Positions 7,741 through 17,837 of a DNA stretch of 64,000 bases are shown in pieces (the stretch's first letter is position 1; each line of letters begins with the position of its first letter). Where the stretch lies: positions 1 through 64,000 of the forward strand of contig NZ_JANTYS010000005.1 in the NCBI RefSeq assembly GCF_024808255.1. The letters are read 5' to 3'. The translations under genes and the position numbers were made by a program. This DNA is from Mucilaginibacter dorajii. GTDB lineage: Bacteria > Bacteroidota > Bacteroidia > Sphingobacteriales > Sphingobacteriaceae. The notes beneath the pieces were generated by a model. It saw only the letters and a program-made list of their open reading frames with translations. It was not told where the DNA came from and did no database searches.

Positions 7741-10098
7741 CTATTCGTTTCTCAAGCTCTTTATCGGGTTGGTTAGGGCTGCTTTAATAGATTGAAAACT
7801 TACTGTACCCAGGGCTACAAGCACTGTTAATAAACCGGCAAGCAGAAACACCCAAATCTCGATACTGACGTGATACGGATAGCTTTTAAGCCAGGTATAC
7901 ATACCGTACCAGGCTATAGGCGATGCAATTACAAAGGAAATAATAATGAGCGCTAAAAATTCTTTGGATAAAAGACCTGTTAAATTAGAAACCGATGCGC
8001 CCAAAACTTTGCGTACACTAATTTCTTTTTGACGGTTTTGTGCCATATAAGCCGCCAGGCCAAATAAACCAAGGCATGATATAAATATGGTTAACCCGGC
8101 AAACAAACTGGCCAGGGTACCCACCTGTTGTTCATCATTGAATTTTTTGGCGTATTCTTCGTCAACAAAATGGTATTCATAAGGATACTCAGAGTTGAAC
8201 TTTTTAAATACCCCTTCGGCTCTTTTCAGGTTGTCGGCAGTGGTGTTATTAGGGTTCAGTTTGTAGTGGATTACATTGAACCATGATTTTGGCCCTTGTA
8301 TGATCATTGGTTTAACAGGCTGATATGGCGATTGCAGGATGAAATCCCTTACCACACCAACTATGGTACAGGCCTGGTTATTACCATTTTTAATGACCTG
8401 CCCAACCGGGTTTTTAAAGCCAATAATCTTAACCGCGGCCTCGTTCAAGATCATGGCGTTGGAATCTGTTGGATAGGTCGCCACATCTATATCTCTACCG
8501 GCCACAATATGAAGGCCCATGGTTTTCACAAAATCGCCATCGGCATTAAATACATTAAAATCTATTTTTTGGCTCTGGTCTTTTCCTTTCCAGTCAAAAC
8601 CCCAGCTGTCGCTCCAACCTTCGGTTACCGGCGCACTTGTTTTGGTTACAGATACCGCTGCACCGCTGCTAATGAGCTCCGAACGGATCATCTTATAATT
8701 TTTATCAATACTGCCCGACATCATGGTATAAACCAGGTTATCTTTTTTGTAGCCCAGATCCCGGTTTTGGGCGTACCTCATTTGGTTGCGTATAATAACA
8801 GTACAAATAATAAGCACTATAGCAAACGTAAACTGTATAACAACCAACAGTTTACGAGGTGTAACCAAAGCATTTGCAGCTTTAAAGGTTCCCTTCAAAA
8901 CACTCACCGGCCTAAATGATGACAAGAAAAAAGCAGGATAACTGCCGGCAACTAATCCGGTGAACAAAACAAAACTCAAGCCGGCAAGCCAAAAGTAAGG
9001 ACTGGCATATGGTATAAACAACTGCTTTTGGGTAAGCTGGTTAAAGCTTGATAAACTTACCTGTACAATAACAATGGCGATGATGCCAGCGATAAAAGCC
9101 AGCAAAATGCTTTCGCCCAAAAACTGCGCTATCAATGATCCTTTTTGTGCACCTACCACTTTACGGATACCTACTTCCCTCGCACGCCTTTCACTGCGGG
9201 CTGTGCTCAGGTTCATGAAATTGATGCAGGCTATAAGCAGGATAAACATGGCGATAACACCAAACAGCCTAACAGAACCGATCTTCCCTCCTACAATTTT
9301 TCCATTCTCGAATTTGGAGTATAAATGCCATTTACTGGCCGGGTGCATAAATACCTCATCGTCCTTTTGATCGGAATGCGACTTGGTAATGTTGATAACC
9401 TGTTTATTTAGCACTTCTTCTGTAATATTTGGTTTGGCTAACACCCAGGTTTGTACCGAGTTATTACCCCAATACTCATCATCACCGCCTGTTTTTTTGA
9501 GGTAGCTCCAGGGCATCAGGTATTCAAAATCAAAACGGGTATTGTTAGGCAAATCCTTCATTACGCCGGTAACCGTAAAGTTATCAACGCTGTCTATGCG
9601 CACTACCTTACCCATGGCATCTTCTTTACCAAATAGTTTGATGGCCAGTTTTTCGGTGATCACCAATGAATTGATGGAGTTTAGCGCCGTTTTAGAATTT
9701 CCTTTAATCAGCGGAAAGCTAAACATGGTTAAAAAGCCAGGGTCAGTAAAGATACCGGGCAGGTTTAGGTGTTTCTCGCCAATGGTAAATAAAAAATTGG
9801 ACTGGGTTGTGCGGGCGGTTTCCTCAACAGCAGGATAACTCTGTTTCAGGGTTTTGCCCAATATTTTAGGCGTAGTTCCCCAGCACCATAGCTTGCCATC
9901 AAAAACGGCACGGTTATAAGCAAGATACAGGCGCGATTTGTTTTCATGGAACTGATCGTAACTCACCTCATTCTGGATCCAGAACAAGATAAGCGCCGCG
10001 CTGGCCATGCCAATGGCTAATCCCGAAATATTGATGAACGTAAATGATTTGTGGCGCCATAAGTTACGCCAGGCTATTTTTATAAAATTTTTGATCAT
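7741..10098 (-). CDS. FtsX/MacB-type ABC permease (third in operon)
   Basis: A 785-residue permease with two MacB_PCD-FtsX units. It has an N-terminal TM helix (FINISGLAIGMASAALI), a periplasmic domain, three TMs after VRLFGVIAMFILLIACINFMNLSTARS, a second periplasmic domain, and three C-terminal TMs starting near LASLFAGLTIFISCLGLFG. The ATG at 10098 (MIKNFIKIAWRNLW) matches the family N-terminus; a start 27 bp upstream adds nine unlikely residues. FMNLSTARSERRAREVGIRK is the conserved cytoplasmic motif. It is the last gene of the adaptor-ATPase-permease operon, about 350 bp after the second permease. Confidence 0.9.
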   Translation of the reverse strand: MIKNFIKIAWRNLWRHKSFTFINISGLAIGMASAALILFWIQNEVSYDQFHENKSRLYLAYNRAVFDGKLWCWGTTPKILGKTLKQSYPAVEETARTTQSNFLFTIGEKHLNLPGIFTDPGFLTMFSFPLIKGNSKTALNSINSLVITEKLAIKLFGKEDAMGKVVRIDSVDNFTVTGVMKDLPNNTRFDFEYLMPWSYLKKTGGDDEYWGNNSVQTWVLAKPNITEEVLNKQVINITKSHSDQKDDEVFMHPASKWHLYSKFENGKIVGGKIGSVRLFGVIAMFILLIACINFMNLSTARSERRAREVGIRKVVGAQKGSLIAQFLGESILLAFIAGIIAIVIVQVSLSSFNQLTQKQLFIPYASPYFWLAGLSFVLFTGLVAGSYPAFFLSSFRPVSVLKGTFKAANALVTPRKLLVVIQFTFAIVLIICTVIIRNQMRYAQNRDLGYKKDNLVYTMMSGSIDKNYKMIRSELISSGAAVSVTKTSAPVTEGWSDSWGFDWKGKDQSQKIDFNVFNADGDFVKTMGLHIVAGRDIDVATYPTDSNAMILNEAAVKIIGFKNPVGQVIKNGNNQACTIVGVVRDFILQSPYQPVKPMIIQGPKSWFNVIHYKLNPNNTTADNLKRAEGVFKKFNSEYPYEYHFVDEEYAKKFNDEQQVGTLASLFAGLTIFISCLGLFGLAAYMAQNRQKEISVRKVLGASVSNLTGLLSKEFLALIIISFVIASPIAWYGMYTWLKSYPYHVSIEIWVFLLAGLLTVLVALGTVSFQSIKAALTNPIKSLRNE

Positions 10099-10125
10099 AT
10101 GCAGATAAATGAAGTTGTTAATCAA

Positions 10126-10446
10126 GAATAGCCCTGTAAAACGCCACAGGACATTAACTTACCTATCAGACGGCAAAAACCGGCAATAGGTTGCATCGTT
10201 TTTTAAACTCTAAAACCTAAAGTTTAAATTCCAAAAAACTATGTTCTAAAACGCTAATGATTAAATCCTAAAAGCTAAAAAACAAGTTCCTACTTCCAAA
10301 GCAGAGGGTCCTGATTTGCTTATCCGGAAACCTTTTAATCTAAAACTTTTCTTTTCAAAGTCCTCTCCCTTGGAGAGGATTTAGGTGAGGCTCTTTCTTT
10401 TCAAAGTCCTCTCCCTTGGAGAGGATTTAGATGAGGCCGAGGCTTC
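10126..10446. other. Intercistronic gap with word repeats
   Basis: No coding gene is seen. The right part holds a 46-bp tandem duplication (listed separately). The left part (about 10200-10310) is AT-rich with recurring CTAAAA/CCTAAA words resembling the other word-repeat blocks. It lies within a minus-strand gene run, so transcription probably crosses it. Confidence 0.5.
10350..10438. repeat. Tandem repeat of a CTCTCC..GGAGAG hairpin unit
   Basis: Two copies of a 46-bp unit start at 10350 and 10396 and differ at about one base in the core. Each has the hairpin CCTCTCCCTTGGAGAGG followed by ATTTAGGTGAGGC-like sequence. Related GC hairpins occur at 16390-16485 and 46576-46609. Confidence 0.75.
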
Positions 10447-12876
10447 CTACTCATTCTTCAAACTATCCGCCGGATTTGCAACCGCTGCCTTAATGGATTG
10501 AAAGCTTACAGTTATAACCGCAATCAGCAACGCTGCAACACCAGCCAGCACCAGTACCCACCATTGAATGTTAATGCGATAAGCAAAGCCTTCCAGCCAT
10601 TTATTCATAAAATACCAGGCAAGTGGTGATGCTATCAGGATGGAAATACCCACCAGTTTTATAAAATCTTTAGAAAGCATACCTGCTATGGCGCTAACGC
10701 TGGCTCCCAATACTTTGCGGATGCCAATTTCTTTGGTACGTTGCTCTGCAGCGTAAGCAGCCAGGCCAAACAAGCCTAAACAGGCAATTACAATGGCCAA
10801 TGCAGTAAAAATGATAAAGATTTGCCCGGTGCGCTGCTCGGTACGATAGATGGCATCAAAATCCTGATCCATAAATGTGTAGTTGATCTGCACATTGGGG
10901 TTCACATCCTTCCAGGCGGCATTTATTTGTGTCATCAGCGCGCTTAGGTTATTGGTATTTACGCGGATGCTTAGTGCGCCATTATCGTCACCAAGCGTTA
11001 ATATCACAGGGCTAACACTTTCGTGCAGCGAGTTAAAATTAAAATCTTTCACCACTCCCAATATGCGGTACTGCTTCATGTGGGCTAAATCATGCTGGCT
11101 ACTCACCGAGCGGTAAATGATACTGTTTAAAGGATCTTTAAAACCCAGGAATTTGGCAGCTGCCTGATTAATTACTACTCCATCCGAGTCGGTAAGCATA
11201 TCTTTTGAAAAATTACGCCCCGTGGCCATTTTCATATTCAAAGTAGGCACATAGTCGGCATCAACCTGCCAGCTTTGTGGAAACATGGATGTTTTTTCGC
11301 TTAATGAAGCATCTTTGTAGTAAATCGCAGTACTTTTAAATCCGGATGTTGGCAAAAAGCCGGTCATAGTTGCGTTAATTACACCGGGAAGCTCTTTTAC
11401 CTTTTGCTTAAATAATTTAGCCTTATTATTAAGCTCAAATACATTTTTCACTATCAGTACCTGGCTGCGGTTGTAACCCAGGTTTTTGGTTTGGATATAA
11501 TTGAGCTGGTTATAAATGACCAGTGTGCCAATGATAAGAACAATAGAGATAGAGAACTGGAAAACAACAAAAAAACTGCGCAGCCCACCTCCTTTAAAGC
11601 CCCTTGCTAATTTACCTTTCAACACATCAACAGGTTGAAACGCCGAGAGATAAAATGCAGGGTATGAACCCGAAAGCACACCTACAAACAACGCGATGCC
11701 AATCAAAGATGGCACTATCCATACCATTGATGTGCTGTTGATAGCTAATTCTTTGCCGGATAATTGATTAAATAACGGCAATAAAAACAAGGCGATTACA
11801 AATGCCAAAACAGTTGAAATGACGGTTACTAAAACCGATTCGGTTAAAAACTGGGCAACCAGGTGTTTGCGGGCCGATCCTAAAACCTTACGCACACCAA
11901 CTTCGCGCGCCCGGTTTGCAGATCGCGCTGTTGATAGGTTCATAAAGTTTATACAGGCTATCAGCAATATAAAAACGGCGATCAATAAAAAAATATAAAC
12001 ATACTGTGTGGTGCCGTTTGCAGCCAATTCGCCGGATAGGCTCGATTTAAGGTGAATGTCCGTAAGGGGGATTAAATTTAACCTGAAAAAGCTGCCCTGT
12101 TTTTCAAAGTCGGCATAGCTCATATTAAGCTGGGCTTTCATTTGCGCGCCGCTGAATTTTTCTAATAAAGCAGGGAAACTGCTTTCCAGTTGTTTGGCGT
12201 ATGATTTATCTCTTAAAAGCACATAGGTGTTATAATCGCTGCGCAGCCATTCGGTTGAACGACTATCGGGAAAGGACGACATCGATATGAAAAAATCAAA
12301 ATTGAAATGCGAAGTGTGCGGTACATCTTTAATAACACCCGTTACTTTACAAAGTGTATTATCGTTAAACAGCAAAGTTTTGCCAACTACGTTGGTGCTG
12401 TTAAAATATTTTTTAGCAGTAGTTTCGGTGATAACAACACTATTGGGCTCAACCAACGCAGATGCAGGGTTGCCATTGATCATGGGCAATGTAAAAACGC
12501 TGAACAAAGAAGGATCGGCAAAGGCAACGTGGTTTTCAGAAATGTTTAGAGCCCCCTTTTTAACATGCGATGTACCGGCATTTTTTAACCGCGTAGCATT
12601 TTCAACAAAAGGATATTCGGCAATCAGTGTTTTGGCCAGCGGTGCCATACAAACTGCATATTTCACGCTGTTGTCGCCAAGCTTTAAATCCTCATTAACC
12701 CGGTAAATCCGGCCCGCTTTATCGTTATACCGGTCGTAGCTCAATTCATCGGCTACATATAAAATAATAAGCAGGCAGGTAGCCAGCCCAAGGGCAAGGC
12801 CCAGGATATTGATAGTGGTAAAACCCCGGTTTTTACGAAGCCCACGATATGCTGTTTTGATATAGTTTCTGATCAT
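10447..12876 (-). CDS. FtsX/MacB-type ABC permease (second in operon)
   Basis: An 809-residue permease starting MIRNYIKTAYRGL at the ATG at 12876; the further-upstream ATG would add nine residues. The layout is N-terminal TM, MacB periplasmic core, FtsX block with VYIFLLIAVFILLIACINFMNL, second periplasmic domain, and final TMs after IIFTALAIVIACLGLFG. The C-terminal SFQSIKAAVANPADSLKNE is the family ending. It is most similar to the upstream neighbour (12938-15343), with shared FLTESVLVTVIST and SFFVVFQFSISIVLIIGTLV blocks. The pair looks like a tandem duplication. The substrate is unknown. Confidence 0.9.
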   Translation of the reverse strand: MIRNYIKTAYRGLRKNRGFTTINILGLALGLATCLLIILYVADELSYDRYNDKAGRIYRVNEDLKLGDNSVKYAVCMAPLAKTLIAEYPFVENATRLKNAGTSHVKKGALNISENHVAFADPSLFSVFTLPMINGNPASALVEPNSVVITETTAKKYFNSTNVVGKTLLFNDNTLCKVTGVIKDVPHTSHFNFDFFISMSSFPDSRSTEWLRSDYNTYVLLRDKSYAKQLESSFPALLEKFSGAQMKAQLNMSYADFEKQGSFFRLNLIPLTDIHLKSSLSGELAANGTTQYVYIFLLIAVFILLIACINFMNLSTARSANRAREVGVRKVLGSARKHLVAQFLTESVLVTVISTVLAFVIALFLLPLFNQLSGKELAINSTSMVWIVPSLIGIALFVGVLSGSYPAFYLSAFQPVDVLKGKLARGFKGGGLRSFFVVFQFSISIVLIIGTLVIYNQLNYIQTKNLGYNRSQVLIVKNVFELNNKAKLFKQKVKELPGVINATMTGFLPTSGFKSTAIYYKDASLSEKTSMFPQSWQVDADYVPTLNMKMATGRNFSKDMLTDSDGVVINQAAAKFLGFKDPLNSIIYRSVSSQHDLAHMKQYRILGVVKDFNFNSLHESVSPVILTLGDDNGALSIRVNTNNLSALMTQINAAWKDVNPNVQINYTFMDQDFDAIYRTEQRTGQIFIIFTALAIVIACLGLFGLAAYAAEQRTKEIGIRKVLGASVSAIAGMLSKDFIKLVGISILIASPLAWYFMNKWLEGFAYRINIQWWVLVLAGVAALLIAVITVSFQSIKAAVANPADSLKNE

Positions 12877-12901
12877 CTCTCTTGGTTCATTAAATTGTGT
12901 C

Positions 12902-12935
12902 ATTGAGTCATTAGTATGCTTGTCAATGACTCAAT
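12902..12935. repeat. Intercistronic 11-bp inverted repeat
   Basis: ATTGAGTCATT and AATGACTCAAT form a perfect 11-bp stem with a 12-nt loop in the 61-bp gap between two permease genes. It could modulate translation or mRNA stability of the downstream permease; function is inferred. Confidence 0.6.
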
Positions 12936-12937
12936 GA

Positions 12938-15343
12938 TTATTCGCTCCGGAGGCTCTCTACCGGGTTATTCAATGCTGCTTTTATAGATTGAAAACTAAT
13001 AGTAATAAATGCTATAACCACGGCCGTACCACCGGCCAGCGCTACTATATACCAATGAATACTGGTGCGGTAAGCAAAATTCTGCAGCCAATTTTGCATG
13101 GCGTACCAGGCAATTGGTGTTGCTATTAGTATTGATATAAATACCAGTTTTATAAAATCCATTGACAGCATGCTAATGATGGTAGAAATATTAGCTCCTA
13201 ATACTTTGCGGATGCCTATCTCCTTCTTGCGTTGCTCTGCCGCGTAAGCCGCCAGACCAAAAAGACCAAGGCAGGCTATGCTGATTGCCAATGTTGTAAA
13301 CGATATAAATATGGTACCAATACGCTGTTCGCTGCGGTAGGTGGCATCAAAATCTTCATCCATAAATGAATAAGTAATTTGCTGATTGGGCGATATTGCC
13401 TTCCATTTATCCTGGATCTGCGACATAAGGCGGCCAATATCTGTAGTATGGATCCGCACGCTTATAGCGCCGTTATCCAGGGCATAGGTTAAAACCGCCG
13501 GCGAAATTTTTTCTTTGAGCGATTCGTAATTAAAATCCTTCATTATTCCTATAATATGGAATTTTTGCAGGCCCACCGAATAACGGTAAACATCTTTATT
13601 AAGGGGGTCCTTGGCGCCAAATCTTTTTACAAAAGCCTCATTTACTATTATACCCATCGAGTCGGTTGGCATTTGTGCCGAAAAATTACGACCAGCTACC
13701 AGTTTTATACCCATAGTACCCATGTAATCTTCATCAACCGGCCAAAATTCAGAAAGTACGTCTTTTTTAATATCAATGGTGGCATCGGGGAATAAGCCGG
13801 TTTTATTGCGGTCGTCGCCGGTAGGTGTATATGACGATAAGGTGGTACTTACTACCCCAGGCAATTGTTTTAGTTCTTGCTTTAGTATTTTGGCCTGGTT
13901 ACCCAATACGCCTGTATTTTTAATTACCAATACCTGACTTCTGTTAAACCCAAGGCTTTTGTTATGGATATAATTTAGCTGGTTATATATAACAAGAGTA
14001 CCTATGATGAGGAAAATGGAAATTGAAAACTGGAAAACAACCAGGAAGCTGCGCAGAAAACCACCCTTAAAACCGGTTGCTACCTTGCCTTTTAAAACAT
14101 CAATTGGTTGAAAGGCCGAAAGAAAAAATGCGGGATATGAACCGGCCAGGAAACCGATAACCAGCACAATAACAATAAGTGAAGGTACCAGCCAGGATAA
14201 AGATTGTGTTGTAAATGCCAGATGCTTGTCGGCCATTTGGTTAAATAAAGGCAGCAGCAACCATGCTAAAAACACCGCTATTATGGTTGATACCAGCGTT
14301 ACTAAAATAGACTCGGTTAAAAACTGGGCAACCAGGAATTTACGGGCCGAGCCTAATACCTTACGTACCCCCACCTCTTTGGCCCGGTTTGATGAGCGCG
14401 CGGTAGATAGGTTCATGAAATTAACACAGGCGATAAGCAGGATAAGGATACCAATAACCGAGAATATGTACACATATTGAATACTGCCCCCTTTAGCCAG
14501 CTGGTATTGACTATCAGATCTTAGGTGGATATCAAGCAACGGCGTTAAAATAATTTTCAGATAGTTGCCGCCGGTAGTCCAGGCTGCAGGCGAAAAGGAA
14601 TGTTTGATTTCGATCTTCAGGATCTCGGCTTCTAACTTTTTGATGTTGGCACCGGGCTTTAGCAATAAATAGTTATGCTGCCCGCTTACACCCCAGCCAT
14701 AAATGTGGCTTTCGGGTAACGACGACCATGATAAAAAGAAATCATAGTTAAAATGCGATTGGGCTGGGATATCTTTAATTACTCCGGTAATTTTGTAAAC
14801 GCTGGTATCATTAAGGGTTAAGGTTTGCCCAACAACGTTTGTCTTGTTAAAATATTTTTTTGCCGTGCTCTCGGTTATCACCGCGGTATGTGGTTCTGTT
14901 AAGGATGCCAGTGGACTGCCATCTACCATAGGCAGTGTAAAAACATCAAACATGTCTGAATTAGCAAACACCACATTGTGCTCCTGCAGGTTGGTGCTGC
15001 CTTTTTTGAAGCGAAATTTTTGAGGAGATATGAATAAAGCCGATGCCGGGATCAGCTTGGTTGATTTTTCAATTTCGGGGAAGTTACCTTTTAATGCATT
15101 AAGCAAGGGGGCTTCTGTGCCGGCATATGAGCCGGCATTGCCATTTAGCCGGGCTTCTTCGGTTATCCTTACAATCCGGTCGGCATTAATATTATAGCGG
15201 TCGTAGCTTAGCTCATCAACCACATAAAAAACAATCAACAAACAGGTAGCCAGGCCAATTGATAAGCCCAAAACATTTAAAACAGTAAAACCCTTGTTTT
15301 TTAACAGGGAACGATACGCGGTTTTTAAGTAATTTCTTATCAT
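12938..15343 (-). CDS. FtsX/MacB-type ABC permease (first in operon)
   Basis: An 801-residue permease starting MIRNYLKTAYRSLLKNKGF. It has the same two-unit MacB_PCD/FtsX organisation as its two downstream neighbours, including FMNLSTARSSNRAKEVGVRK and the C-terminal SFQSIKAALNNPVESLRSE. Four TM helices per unit set would be expected in the inner membrane with large periplasmic domains. It follows the ATPase gene by 226 bp containing a small GC hairpin. Three consecutive permeases after a single ATPase suggest either heteromeric complexes or alternative partners for shared components. Confidence 0.9.
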   Translation of the reverse strand: MIRNYLKTAYRSLLKNKGFTVLNVLGLSIGLATCLLIVFYVVDELSYDRYNINADRIVRITEEARLNGNAGSYAGTEAPLLNALKGNFPEIEKSTKLIPASALFISPQKFRFKKGSTNLQEHNVVFANSDMFDVFTLPMVDGSPLASLTEPHTAVITESTAKKYFNKTNVVGQTLTLNDTSVYKITGVIKDIPAQSHFNYDFFLSWSSLPESHIYGWGVSGQHNYLLLKPGANIKKLEAEILKIEIKHSFSPAAWTTGGNYLKIILTPLLDIHLRSDSQYQLAKGGSIQYVYIFSVIGILILLIACVNFMNLSTARSSNRAKEVGVRKVLGSARKFLVAQFLTESILVTLVSTIIAVFLAWLLLPLFNQMADKHLAFTTQSLSWLVPSLIVIVLVIGFLAGSYPAFFLSAFQPIDVLKGKVATGFKGGFLRSFLVVFQFSISIFLIIGTLVIYNQLNYIHNKSLGFNRSQVLVIKNTGVLGNQAKILKQELKQLPGVVSTTLSSYTPTGDDRNKTGLFPDATIDIKKDVLSEFWPVDEDYMGTMGIKLVAGRNFSAQMPTDSMGIIVNEAFVKRFGAKDPLNKDVYRYSVGLQKFHIIGIMKDFNYESLKEKISPAVLTYALDNGAISVRIHTTDIGRLMSQIQDKWKAISPNQQITYSFMDEDFDATYRSEQRIGTIFISFTTLAISIACLGLFGLAAYAAEQRKKEIGIRKVLGANISTIISMLSMDFIKLVFISILIATPIAWYAMQNWLQNFAYRTSIHWYIVALAGGTAVVIAFITISFQSIKAALNNPVESLRSE

Positions 15344-15486
15344 CTTATTGGTTTATTAGTTGGCTGCGCGTCATTAGGTCATTGGTCATTTAGCTGCGCT
15401 GTCATTTTTTACTTACTACTTAAATCTCATTTCAATAATGACTTAATGACGAGAAGCAAATTACCAATGATATAGTACAAAACAAG

Positions 15487-15513
15487 CCGACCCCTTCCGT
15501 TTGGAAGGGGTAA
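15487..15513. repeat. Intra-operon GC hairpin
   Basis: ACCCCTTCC GTTT GGAAGGGGT forms a strong stem in the gap between the ATPase and first permease genes. It resembles the other dispersed GC hairpins. It lacks a T-tract, so readthrough is likely. Confidence 0.55.
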
Positions 15514-15569
15514 GCAGGCACTATTAACTTATATAAACTATCTTCTGTTGGGGTAGAATGATGTATGGT

Positions 15570-16247
15570 TTAAACCATTATATTTTCCACAACGGCCTGT
15601 CCGTCAAGCAACCTGATGATGCGGTGGCTGTAACGTGCATCATGCTCAGAGTGCGTCACCATAATAATGGTTGTACCTTGCTCATTCAGGTCGGTAAGCA
15701 GTTCCATTACATCATTACCATTAGTACTATCCAGGTTACCGGTAGGCTCATCCGCAAGGATCAGTTTGGGTTTGTTTACAACCGCGCGGGCAATGGCCAC
15801 ACGTTGTTGCTGACCACCTGATAACTGTTGCGGATAGTGGTTTCTGCGGTGCATGATCTGCATTTTATCCAAAACTTCTTCTACCCTTTTTACACGCTCA
15901 GATGCAGGTACACCGGTATAGATCAGTGGCAACTCTACGTTTTCAAATACAGTAAGCTCATCAATAAGATTAAAGCTTTGGAAAACGAAACCGATGTTGT
16001 GTTTGCGTAGGTCGGCACGTTTACGCTCGGTGAAATGCGCCACCTCAATTTCGTTAAAAACGTAGCTGCCTTCATCCGGGTCATCAAGCATGCCTAAAAT
16101 GTTAAGCAATGTTGATTTGCCGCAGCCAGATGGGCCCATGATGGCCACAAACTCGCCCGTTGCAATTTCAATTGATAGCTTGTTTAAAGCTATGGTCTCT
16201 ACCTCTTCTGTACGGTAAAATTTTTCGAGATTAGTAATTTTTATCAT
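15570..16247 (-). CDS. ABC transporter ATP-binding protein, MacB/LolD type
   Basis: A 225-residue ATPase with canonical Walker A GPSGCGKST, signature LSGGQQQRVAIARA and Walker B LILADEPTGNLDS, then the H-loop VTHSEHD. Its position between the HlyD-like adaptor and three FtsX permeases shows that it energises this MacAB-like exporter. Its motif set is complete, unlike the second ATPase at 6703-7380. It is cotranscribed on the minus strand after the adaptor gene, across a 238-bp gap holding GC hairpin repeats. Confidence 0.92.
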   Translation of the reverse strand: MIKITNLEKFYRTEEVETIALNKLSIEIATGEFVAIMGPSGCGKSTLLNILGMLDDPDEGSYVFNEIEVAHFTERKRADLRKHNIGFVFQSFNLIDELTVFENVELPLIYTGVPASERVKRVEEVLDKMQIMHRRNHYPQQLSGGQQQRVAIARAVVNKPKLILADEPTGNLDSTNGNDVMELLTDLNEQGTTIIMVTHSEHDARYSHRIIRLLDGQAVVENIMV

Positions 16248-16389
16248 TTGCCCCTCCTGAACCAGCCTGTGATAATTGGTTCGTTTTTTTGATTTGGTTT
16301 ATATTCTTATTTTTTAATCAATTTCTGTTTATATGACGCTGGCTGTCAATGTTTCGTTGCAGTAAAGCTGCAAACATTTAATCCTTCCG

Positions 16390-16485
16390 GCCAGCCCCCT
16401 CTAAATCTCCCTCGGTTGGGGAGACTTTTTTTACTGCCTCTTTCCTTTTTAAAGCCCTCCCTACCGGGGAGGGTTTGGGTGGGGC
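16390..16485. repeat. Pair of GC-hairpin repeats between adaptor and ATPase genes
   Basis: The first hairpin contains CTCCCTCGGTTGGGGAG followed by a T-run on the plus strand. The second contains CCCTCCCTACCGGGGAGGG followed by TTTGGGTGGGGC. They belong to the same dispersed family seen at 10350 and 46576, and could attenuate transcription from the adaptor into the ATPase gene. Confidence 0.6.
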
Positions 16486-17739
16486 TTATTTTTTGAGCAC
16501 CAGTTCCTGGATATCGCCATAGGTTTCATAGCTTGAGGTTATTACCTTATCGCCAGGATTCAAACCATCGGTTACCACATAGTAATCAGGACTTGAACGG
16601 CCAAGCTGAATATTAACCTTGTAAGCTTTTTTACCATCTTCACTCACCTTGAATATCCAGTTACCACCTGTTTGCTGGAAGAACCCTCCTTTAGGTACCA
16701 ATACAGCGGTAGTTTCATCGCTTAATGCAAGCCTTACCTGTAAGGTTTGCCCTTTACGGATGCCCTTCGGTACAGTACCAACAAATTGCATATCAACCTG
16801 GAACCTACCGGCTGTAATAATGGTAAATACCTTTTTAATAATTAAGTTATAAGTTTTATCGGCAAACTGAAAATCGCCTTTTAAGCCCGGGTATATACGA
16901 GACAAGTAGTGCTCATCAATATCAACTCGTACCTTAAAGCCCGATTGTACGTCTATCTGGCCTAAGTGCTCTCCTTTGTTTTTGTTCTGGCCTACTTCGG
17001 CATCTAAATTCGTCAGCTGGCCGTCAATAGGTGCCCTTAGCGTTAAAAGGGCAACTTTTTTTCTCATCAGTTCCAGGGCGCTCCTCATTTGCGCGTATTG
17101 CTCTTTTGATTGCGAATCCTGTTGTTTTACCAGTGCTGTATCCTGAGTTAAAATTTGGGCAGCCAATCTTTTACGGCTTACCTGGTATTTATAAGTGTTT
17201 ACCGCTTGCTGATACTCCTGTAAACCAATTGCTTTTTGATCGTATAACTTTTTATCAAGATCATAAACACGTTTAGCCTCTACATACGCGTTATCCACAT
17301 CGGCCATGGTATTTAATTTACCAATTGTACTTTGCGTAGCATTATTATGCGATATCTGCATTTGTGTTTGTTGACCGTATACTGCTGTTTCCTGGTTTGC
17401 AAGGGTTAATTCCAGATCGGTGTTTGATAACCTTAATATAGGGTCACCTTTTTTAAGTGTAGCGCCGTCTTCAACAAATTTTTCTTCAACCACGCCACCT
17501 TCAGAAGCATCAAGAAAAATAGTAGTAAGCGGCATTACTGTACCGTTAACCGGAATATTTTCCTGGAAAGGGCCTTTAGTGATAGTACTAATAGTTATGC
17601 GTTCGGTATCAACATCTAACTTGCTTTTACCAGATGTAGCGTAAATAACCCCTCCAATCAATAAAATAATGCCTGTAATACCAGCTATAGTAAGTATTCG
17701 TTTGGTATTCCAGGTCTTTTTTTCAATTTTTCTGTCCAC
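16486..17739 (-). CDS. HlyD/MacA-type periplasmic adaptor (membrane fusion protein)
   Basis: A 417-residue adaptor linking an inner-membrane permease to TolC. It has one N-terminal TM (about 15-33), a lipoyl-like/barrel-sandwich half near GGVVEEKFVEDGATLKKGDPIL, a coiled-coil hairpin (about 110-225), then LRAPIDGQLTNLDAEVGQ, beta-barrel and membrane-proximal domains. A GTG start at 17739 is chosen because there is no in-frame ATG before an upstream stop ten codons away. It is the first gene of the exporter operon. Operator-like site A sits about 100 bp upstream. Confidence 0.9.
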   Translation of the reverse strand: MDRKIEKKTWNTKRILTIAGITGIILLIGGVIYATSGKSKLDVDTERITISTITKGPFQENIPVNGTVMPLTTIFLDASEGGVVEEKFVEDGATLKKGDPILRLSNTDLELTLANQETAVYGQQTQMQISHNNATQSTIGKLNTMADVDNAYVEAKRVYDLDKKLYDQKAIGLQEYQQAVNTYKYQVSRKRLAAQILTQDTALVKQQDSQSKEQYAQMRSALELMRKKVALLTLRAPIDGQLTNLDAEVGQNKNKGEHLGQIDVQSGFKVRVDIDEHYLSRIYPGLKGDFQFADKTYNLIIKKVFTIITAGRFQVDMQFVGTVPKGIRKGQTLQVRLALSDETTAVLVPKGGFFQQTGGNWIFKVSEDGKKAYKVNIQLGRSSPDYYVVTDGLNPGDKVITSSYETYGDIQELVLKK

Positions 17740-17837
17740 TGTAGTATAATATATTTTGAATAGTGATTACAAAAACACATGCCACAAATTAAAATACTGT
17801 ATTTCAATAACTTAATAGCGCAATAACTATTTAAAGC

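Noticed and set aside
10350..10438. Tandem repeat considered as a CRISPR array
   Set aside because: Only two near-identical 46-bp units with no spacers and no cas genes.
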